37,083 bases of DNA from an uncultured bacterium (GTDB lineage Bacteria; Verrucomicrobiota; Lentisphaeria; Victivallales; UBA1829), in NCBI GenBank assembly GCA_949292215.1, contig CASEYW010000124.1, positions 1 through 37,083 of the forward strand, in the 5' to 3' direction. The notes under the pieces are model-generated. The model saw nothing but the letters and a program-made list of their open reading frames with translations. It was not told where the DNA came from and searched no databases. Positions 31,982 through 37,083 of the stretch are shown one piece after another (the stretch's first letter is position 1; every line of letters starts with the position of its first letter). Both the position numbers and the translations under genes were made by a program.

Positions 31982-34900
31982 ATGAAACACCCTTTTTTTG
32001 CGGCCCTCTTATCCGCGCTGACGTTTACCGCCTACGGAGCAAAGGTGGAATATGAATCGCCGAACGTGATCCCCCCTGTGGAATCTCCCGCCCGGAGACT
32101 CAACTGGGATCTGGATAAGGCATATTCCGAAAAATCCGGAGAACGCCTGCGGATCTCTCTGAATACATACTGGCACTTTCTGCCGTGTGACAGCAAGGAC
32201 AAAGCAATCCCTTCCGAAGATGCCGGCTGGGGATACTTTATCGTCCCGGGGTACTGGCGCAGTTCCGGGCTTGGGGAAGCGATGCGTTCCGCAGACGGAC
32301 GCGCCATCCGAAAATTCAACGGACGTCTTGTAACCGATTATCCGGCAGCATGGTACAAGAGGACCTTCCATCCGCCGGAATCCATGAAAGGAAAAAAGGT
32401 TCAACTCTATTTTGAACTGTGTTATTCCAATCCGGAAGTTTACATCAATGGGAAAAAAGTCCCGGTCCCGTTCTCTTTCACGCCACGCTACCAGGTTCCG
32501 GTGGAATCCTATCTGAAATACGGAGAAACGAATACGATTCACGTCCGTGCTGAAATCCTCGGGAGCAAATATGTCAAACGCGGCGGAATCCGAGGCAATC
32601 TCTGGCTGGAGGCCCGGCCGGAACAGAATTTCGGCGAACCCGTTCTCAAGACCTCTCTCCGGAAAAGAAAAATCACAGTCGATTTTCTCCGCTCCGGCCT
32701 GAACGCCGGCTGCGGTACGCTTTCCGGCGTCATCCGGGATGCAGCAGATGGGAAAACGGTGCATACCTTTTCCATGCCGTTTGCTTCGCGGGTTGAAATT
32801 CCGTATGTGACGCCGAAACTCTGGAGTCCGGAATCTCCCGCGCTCTACTATCTGGACCTGAGTGTCAAGGACTCCAAGGGCAGCGTTCTGGACGCGAAAA
32901 GCATCCGGTTCGGGTTCCGGGAATTCCGTGTGGAGGGTGGAACGTATCTGCTGAATGATAAGCCGATTGCCCTGCATACAGATACGTCGTGGCCCTCCTT
33001 CTGGACCCCCGAGTGGAATCTGGAGCCGGATTTCGTTCGGAAGGCATTCCGAACCTTGAAGAGAATGAACCTCAACTCTCTTTACGGCAAATTCATCATG
33101 CTGTCCGACGCATTTTTTGATCTGGCAGATGAAGAAGGCATCCTGATCATCTATGCACTTGACTGCATTGCCAGCAGCATCCATCGGGTTCCGATCGACC
33201 GGTATATCAACGAGTTCCGGAAGATTGCGGAGGAAAACCGTACAGCACGCTGCTTTATCAATCATCCCTGCAACATCGGAATCCTGCTGGATGTCTGGTA
33301 CAATTATCACAAGGGCACTACCCATCCGGCATATACCGGTATGCGCGCGGATACGGCATCTCATCTGGAGCCAGACGCCGACGGAACTTTCCGTCCGATC
33401 GCAGGCGGCGACCCGAATCTACGGCTCGAACAGCCCGCAAAACGCAAAAAAGAGATGGATCAGCTGACAGCCATCTGCCGGGAATATTTTCCGTCACAGG
33501 AACCTTTCACCGGTGCGGATGGTCATAACGGCAACATTTACGGAACCCATATTTATCATACCTGGAAAGCTCCTCTGGCAGAACTTTCCGCCCTGTTTTC
33601 CCGCTATGCACTGACTCGGGACATTCCGATTTTTGCCGGAGAAATGAACATTCCCTTTGCAGCCGCATTTTCAGATATCCGGAGTTATCCGAACAAACAG
33701 CCTCTGTTCAAGGAGAACGCGGCACGTCTTCTGGGCAATCAGGCCTATGATCTCAAGGGGATCTACACCACTTATGCGTACAGTAGTTTTGAAAATGATT
33801 TTCTGGCAGGAGCACGCAACAGAGAAGCGCTGGACAACAGGACCTATTATTTCCTGGGCGATTTGTACGGGCTTCCGCTCCGGGAGTATGTGGAACAGAC
33901 TCTCTTCCCCTGGCGTTATGACGGAATGAATGGAATCGGCTTTTTCGAATATGTCATGACCTCCCGCATGGTCCTTGCGGCAAGAAGCTACCCGACAGTG
34001 AATTTTCAGAAAGGGGATCTGACCCGCCCAGGCAGCAAAGTCGAATTCCAGCAGGGAACCCATCACCGGCCGGTTTTTGAAGTTCTGGGCGAGCGCCTAG
34101 ATCTGCGCCCGAACCTGGTCACGATTCCCTTCCTCCGGGGAACGGCAAAGAGCGGGATGAATTTCGCCGGAGCAGGCAAAGACCGTTACGAAATTGACCA
34201 CGCTTATTTTGAAGGAGAAACTCTCCGCAAACAGATCGCCGTCATCAACCAGACGGATGAAGCGCTGGACGGCAATGCGGAGATCCGCCTTCTTGACGAG
34301 CGCCGGGCCTGCGTCGCTTCCGCCAAAGTAAACGTTCATGTTCCACCTTTCACTAACCGATCGTTTCCCTTCGAGATCCGGGTGCCGGCTGTGCCATGCC
34401 GCGGGGAATTTTCACTGCGGGCGGTTCTGGTCTGCAATGGAAAAAAACAACAGAAGTTCAACTGCTCCATGAACGTGGAAGTGTTTCCGCTTGTCAACAC
34501 GGCAGCCAACCGGCAGCGGAAAGTCTGGTTGCAGGGATGTTCCAATGACTTTGCCGAAGCCATTCGCAATCTGGGATTTCAGACGGAAAATGTGACGAAT
34601 CCCTCTGCCGTTCCTTCCGGATCAGTGCTGATTTTCGGAGCTCATGCGCTGGAAAAAGCGGTCAACCGGCAGCTGTTTGAAACACTGTTCGCCCGCGGTG
34701 TGAAAATTCTCTGCATGGAACAGACATCGGCGGCTTCCTCGGAACTGATGAAAACCCGTTCCCGGAAAGCGTTTTCCAACAGTGCCGGTCATCCGGTTCT
34801 CTACGGGTTCAAGGATGCCGACTTCGCCAACTGGCGCGGCAGTAAGGCATCCATTCCCGGATACGAAAAGCCACACGCAAATACGCAGTGGCAGGACTGG

Positions 34901-36268
34901 GGAGCACGAAACATGGTGGCGGCGCATGTGTTCCGCCGTCCGGCCCATGGAAATTTCATTCCGCTTCTGGTTTCCGGATTCGATCTTTTTCAGTCGCCTC
35001 TCCTGGAATACCGGACTGGAAAAAATGTATGGATTGCAAATCAACTGGAAATTTCCTCCCGTCTCGGAATTGATCCCGTTGCGACGCATCTTTTCAACCG
35101 TCTGCTGATTTACCTGGACTCCTGGAAACCGACAGAACAGAAAACCGCGTTTTACGGTGGCAGGGAAGGAAAGAAACTGCTGGACAAAATGCAGATCCGC
35201 TTCACAGAGCTGAATCCGGGAAAAACGATCGACTGGAATTCCTTCTCCACCTTGATCATATCCGATCCCGACTGGAAGACTCTCCGGCAGTACGCATTCG
35301 AAATTGCGGATTTCGTCTATGCAGGGGGGCACGTGCTCTATCTGCACACTGGAAAAGAGTTTTCTGCAACATGGCTGCCGTTTGTGATTGATCTGGGAGA
35401 GTGCCGGAACAAACGTCAGGCGCATGTTTCCGGAACACCGGATGCCGTATGGCGTCACGGGTGGGACCGCGGAGATCTCTACTGGCACAATGCACGGACT
35501 CTCCCGACTTTCCGCAATGTTCCCGAGATTGCGGACGCAACCGATCCGGCAGTTCTTGTGCGATATCCCTACGGGACCGGAAATTTTGTCCTGGTTTCCA
35601 TTCATCCCGACCGTTTCGGAAACACCCCTGCCTGCGGCAAGACAGCCCGTCTGCTCTCCGCTCTGGCAACCTCTCTGGGAATCGAAGTGGGAAATCAGAG
35701 TGTTTCTCCTTTCCAGGCAAACAAGTCGTTCCGTCTTGACCTGACCAACCGGCACTGGAAGTTTGCCAAAGATCCGCAGGATATCGGTCTCCGGGAACGC
35801 TGGTTTGAAGGCAAGGGGAATCCCCCCTGGAAAACCGGACAGATGACAGTTGCCGGAGAATATATCCATACAGGAATCACATGGAAAAAATTTCTGGAAG
35901 AGGACTACCGCGGCATCGGCTGGTACAGCATTGATTTCGAACTGACAGCGGAAGAGGCTGCCTTGAATGATATCTCCATATCCTGTTATGATGTCTGGTC
36001 CGAAGATACCATGTGGATCAACGGACGGGGAATCGGCAGCTACGGAAAAGCCGGTGCAGATCGGGGATACCGCATCCATCCAAAATTTCTGAAAGCTGGT
36101 AAAAACACGCTCGTTATCCGACTCAAGGATACCAGTGGCAGAGGCGGTCTCTGCGGAGCTTCCATGATCCGATCCGATGGATCGAAGCGGCGTTTCTGGA
36201 AAACACCCTGGCCGCAAGGCTCAGTCCGTGATTACGAGTATCCGGCCGATATGCTCCGGATGTATTGA
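31982..36268 (+). CDS. giant secreted GH2-like glycoside hydrolase-family protein
   Basis: The 1428-residue protein starts with a signal peptide (MKHPFFAALLSALTFTAYGA, cut likely after residue 20). Residues about 95-215 form a GH2 sugar-binding jelly roll (AWYKRTFHPPESMKGKK, ELCYSNPEVYINGK); an immunoglobulin-like domain follows to about 330 (KLWSPESPALYYLDL). From about 335 to 640 lies a TIM-barrel-like region with NHP (427-429) and DIPIFAGEMN, whose Glu554 fits the GH2 nucleophile; the acid/base Glu of the NE motif seems replaced by Tyr442 (WYNY). Residues about 840-1250 look like one or two GATase-like beta-galactosidase domains, and about 1250-1428 a second jelly roll (GWYSIDFELTAEEAA, DTMWINGRGIGSY). 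ATG 31982 is chosen for AGGAG at 31972-31976 and the signal peptide. The substrate is unknown. Confidence 0.82.
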   Translation: MKHPFFAALLSALTFTAYGAKVEYESPNVIPPVESPARRLNWDLDKAYSEKSGERLRISLNTYWHFLPCDSKDKAIPSEDAGWGYFIVPGYWRSSGLGEAMRSADGRAIRKFNGRLVTDYPAAWYKRTFHPPESMKGKKVQLYFELCYSNPEVYINGKKVPVPFSFTPRYQVPVESYLKYGETNTIHVRAEILGSKYVKRGGIRGNLWLEARPEQNFGEPVLKTSLRKRKITVDFLRSGLNAGCGTLSGVIRDAADGKTVHTFSMPFASRVEIPYVTPKLWSPESPALYYLDLSVKDSKGSVLDAKSIRFGFREFRVEGGTYLLNDKPIALHTDTSWPSFWTPEWNLEPDFVRKAFRTLKRMNLNSLYGKFIMLSDAFFDLADEEGILIIYALDCIASSIHRVPIDRYINEFRKIAEENRTARCFINHPCNIGILLDVWYNYHKGTTHPAYTGMRADTASHLEPDADGTFRPIAGGDPNLRLEQPAKRKKEMDQLTAICREYFPSQEPFTGADGHNGNIYGTHIYHTWKAPLAELSALFSRYALTRDIPIFAGEMNIPFAAAFSDIRSYPNKQPLFKENAARLLGNQAYDLKGIYTTYAYSSFENDFLAGARNREALDNRTYYFLGDLYGLPLREYVEQTLFPWRYDGMNGIGFFEYVMTSRMVLAARSYPTVNFQKGDLTRPGSKVEFQQGTHHRPVFEVLGERLDLRPNLVTIPFLRGTAKSGMNFAGAGKDRYEIDHAYFEGETLRKQIAVINQTDEALDGNAEIRLLDERRACVASAKVNVHVPPFTNRSFPFEIRVPAVPCRGEFSLRAVLVCNGKKQQKFNCSMNVEVFPLVNTAANRQRKVWLQGCSNDFAEAIRNLGFQTENVTNPSAVPSGSVLIFGAHALEKAVNRQLFETLFARGVKILCMEQTSAASSELMKTRSRKAFSNSAGHPVLYGFKDADFANWRGSKASIPGYEKPHANTQWQDWGARNMVAAHVFRRPAHGNFIPLLVSGFDLFQSPLLEYRTGKNVWIANQLEISSRLGIDPVATHLFNRLLIYLDSWKPTEQKTAFYGGREGKKLLDKMQIRFTELNPGKTIDWNSFSTLIISDPDWKTLRQYAFEIADFVYAGGHVLYLHTGKEFSATWLPFVIDLGECRNKRQAHVSGTPDAVWRHGWDRGDLYWHNARTLPTFRNVPEIADATDPAVLVRYPYGTGNFVLVSIHPDRFGNTPACGKTARLLSALATSLGIEVGNQSVSPFQANKSFRLDLTNRHWKFAKDPQDIGLRERWFEGKGNPPWKTGQMTVAGEYIHTGITWKKFLEEDYRGIGWYSIDFELTAEEAALNDISISCYDVWSEDTMWINGRGIGSYGKAGADRGYRIHPKFLKAGKNTLVIRLKDTSGRGGLCGASMIRSDGSKRRFWKTPWPQGSVRDYEYPADMLRMY

Positions 36269-36290
36269 CCGGTCTGTTCTGAAACAGGAA

Positions 36291-36336
36291 AGACCTTTGA
36301 GAGAGGACCTTCTGTTCCACTCTCAAAGGTCTTTTT
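36291..36336 (+). terminator. intrinsic terminator of cassette B
   Basis: A perfect 13-bp stem pairs 36291-36303 (AGACCTTTGAGAG) with 36320-36332 and is followed by a T run (36332-36336). It lies 22 bases after the stop of the GH2-like gene. Confidence 0.9.
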
Positions 36337-36631
36337 CTATCCGCAAGGCCTTCTCCAGCTCTTCCAGCTTCACAATGATGATTCCCGATTCCCTCTGAAA
36401 GCGATCTGCATCATATCCAGAGAGTTTGGCCCCGCCGGAGATCATATCGCCGCGGAGCAGACCTTCTCCCGACAGAAAGAAAAACAGGTTTTCACACCGG
36501 AAATCTCCGCTTCTTCCGCGTCTCTTTCAATCGCCAGTTCTCCCGACAGTTCCTTCGGATATAAACTTCTTTCAAGCTCAATGAGATCAAGCTGTTTCAA
36601 TCCGCTATCAGAACCGCCATACCCGGGACAG
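36323..36631 (-). pseudogene. frameshifted and truncated gene remnant
   Basis: On the minus strand one frame reads from about 36630 with LKQLDLIELERSLYPKELSG and then acidic helix-like sequence to about 36505, where it runs into a different frame; from about 36510 to the TGA at 36323-36325 a second frame reads FRCENLFFFLSGEGLLRG, ISGGAKLSGYDADRF and IIIVKLEELEKALRIEKDL. The two halves look like one coding sequence broken by a frameshift near 36490-36515. The 5' part is absent, cut where an insertion-sequence end appears to begin (36632). I recognise no family. Its stop lies inside the terminator hairpin of the neighbouring operon. Confidence 0.45.
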
Positions 36632-37083
36632 TGTAATGCACCCCTTTTTTCAAGGTCAGCATTACGCAGAAGCAGTCAAAAAATGCAGATTTCATTTTTA
36701 GATAGTTCTTTATACCGCCCGCTCTTCTTTTATGCAGCAGACGCCAGGAACCATCTTTCGTATTCGTAAGGCGTCATGTAGCCTAGTGATGAGTGAGGAT
36801 AATCCTCATTATATTCTTTTTGCCATACGTTCAGAGCCTTCTCAAAATCGGTGACAGAATCACCCCCCCTCGGTCAAACCAGATCTTCTTTGAGCGTTCG
36901 AATAACCCGTTCTGTATCGGCATTGCCTTTAGGATTGCTGCAACTGGCGAATATCTGTTGAATTCCAAGTTCGGAACAGGCTTTAAAGAAGGCTGTTGAA
37001 GTGGGTTGGCAACCATGATCACTGACCAATTCCGGAATAACGATGGCTTCTCGAATCCCATTCGGAAATTGCAGATTGACAGC
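36632..37083 (-). mobile_element. partial IS3-family insertion sequence running off the window
   Basis: The transposase on the minus strand and a TGTAATGCACCCC sequence at 36632-36644, about 98 bases beyond its stop codon, suggest the 3' end of an IS3-family element; IS3 ends commonly begin with TG and carry a CACCCC-like block. The other end lies outside the window, so the inverted repeat partner and target duplication cannot be checked. Confidence 0.5.
36730..37083 (-). pseudogene. IS3-family transposase (integrase core), partial and with in-frame stop
   Basis: Reading the minus strand from the window edge, 118 codons encode the C-terminal half of an rve-type integrase core: PELVSDHGCQPTSTAFFKAC, GIQQIFASCSNPKGNADTER and VIRTLKEDLV, with the catalytic Asp in SDHG and Glu in DTERV. 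A TGA at 36874-36876 then replaces the expected Trp of the family's DLVWP stretch, after which the same frame continues with VTDFEKALNVWQKEYNEDYP, HSSLGYMTPYEYER and a stop at 36730-36732. There is no frameshift, so one point change inactivated it, unless a sequencing error explains it (a run of seven to eight C lies next to it). The 5' half is beyond the window. Confidence 0.85.

Noticed and set aside
34622..36217. Minus-strand open frame of 531 residues
   Set aside because: It lies antisense to the GH2-like gene, whose jelly-roll and signal-peptide features are clear; no motif supports the antisense frame.
36623..36660. TAATGC...GCATTA inverted repeat as a terminator
   Set aside because: The six-base arms are far apart (about 20 bases) and no gene ends here; it lies in the presumed IS end and is better read as part of that.
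1..37083. CRISPR arrays, rRNA genes, phage modules, riboswitches
   Set aside because: I looked for regularly spaced repeats, rRNA-like sequence, phage structural genes and long structured leaders and saw none that I could support.

Overview
This window looks like chromosomal DNA of an anaerobic, fermentative member of the PVC superphylum, most likely Lentisphaerota (Victivallis-like). The evidence is indirect: two prepilin-type DUF1559 proteins beside carbohydrate-active enzymes, a long 697-residue GreA of the kind I associate with Chlamydia, a bacterial V-type ATPase operon containing a DUF2764 gene, and ferredoxin-linked 2-oxoacid oxidation together with acetate kinase. No rRNA, ribosomal protein or species marker is present, so the assignment is an inference from gene content.

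Region 1 (1-5227, + strand) is a housekeeping run: an acidic zinc-ribbon protein with its own terminator, then a good promoter (360-387) followed by a small monooxygenase-like protein, coaD, a DUF177 protein, a nitroreductase and a three-gene 2-oxoacid:ferredoxin oxidoreductase whose beta and gamma subunits are fused. A strong terminator closes the run. Region 2 (5281-9477, - strand) is a tight three-gene operon: a CE7-type esterase, an LPS-kinase-like protein and a ComEC whose C-terminal metallo-beta-lactamase domain appears catalytically dead.

Region 3 (9558-16893, - strand) is the V-type ATPase operon in the order E, DUF2764, A, B, D, I, K, with no recognisable C, F or G gene, ending in a perfect-stem terminator. 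Region 4 (17111-20717, + strand) holds a TM2-domain zinc-ribbon protein, the long GreA, and an LpxG/YkuE-like metallophosphoesterase that has a terminator-like hairpin inside its coding sequence. ackA follows on the - strand with its own promoter and terminator.

Region 5 is the accessory part. It contains two cassettes of the same design. Cassette A (22137-28117) has a consensus promoter, a GntR regulator with a LacI-type sensor, a DUF1559 pseudopilin-like protein, a secreted heparinase II/III-family enzyme and a GPH-like sugar transporter. Cassette B (29701-36336) has a consensus promoter with a perfect inverted repeat filling its spacer, a GntR regulator with a solute-binding-protein-like sensor, a small basic ORF, a second DUF1559 protein and a 1428-residue secreted GH2-like protein, closed by a 13-bp terminator. 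The repeated order regulator, pseudopilin, secreted polysaccharide enzyme suggests a sugar-sensing, surface-linked polysaccharide-use module; this is the most interesting feature of the window. An orphan OppB-type permease and a tRNA-Arg(CCT) lie between the two cassettes.

The right edge (36323-37083) is decaying: a frameshifted gene remnant is cut by what looks like the end of an IS3-family element whose transposase carries an in-frame stop codon and runs off the window.
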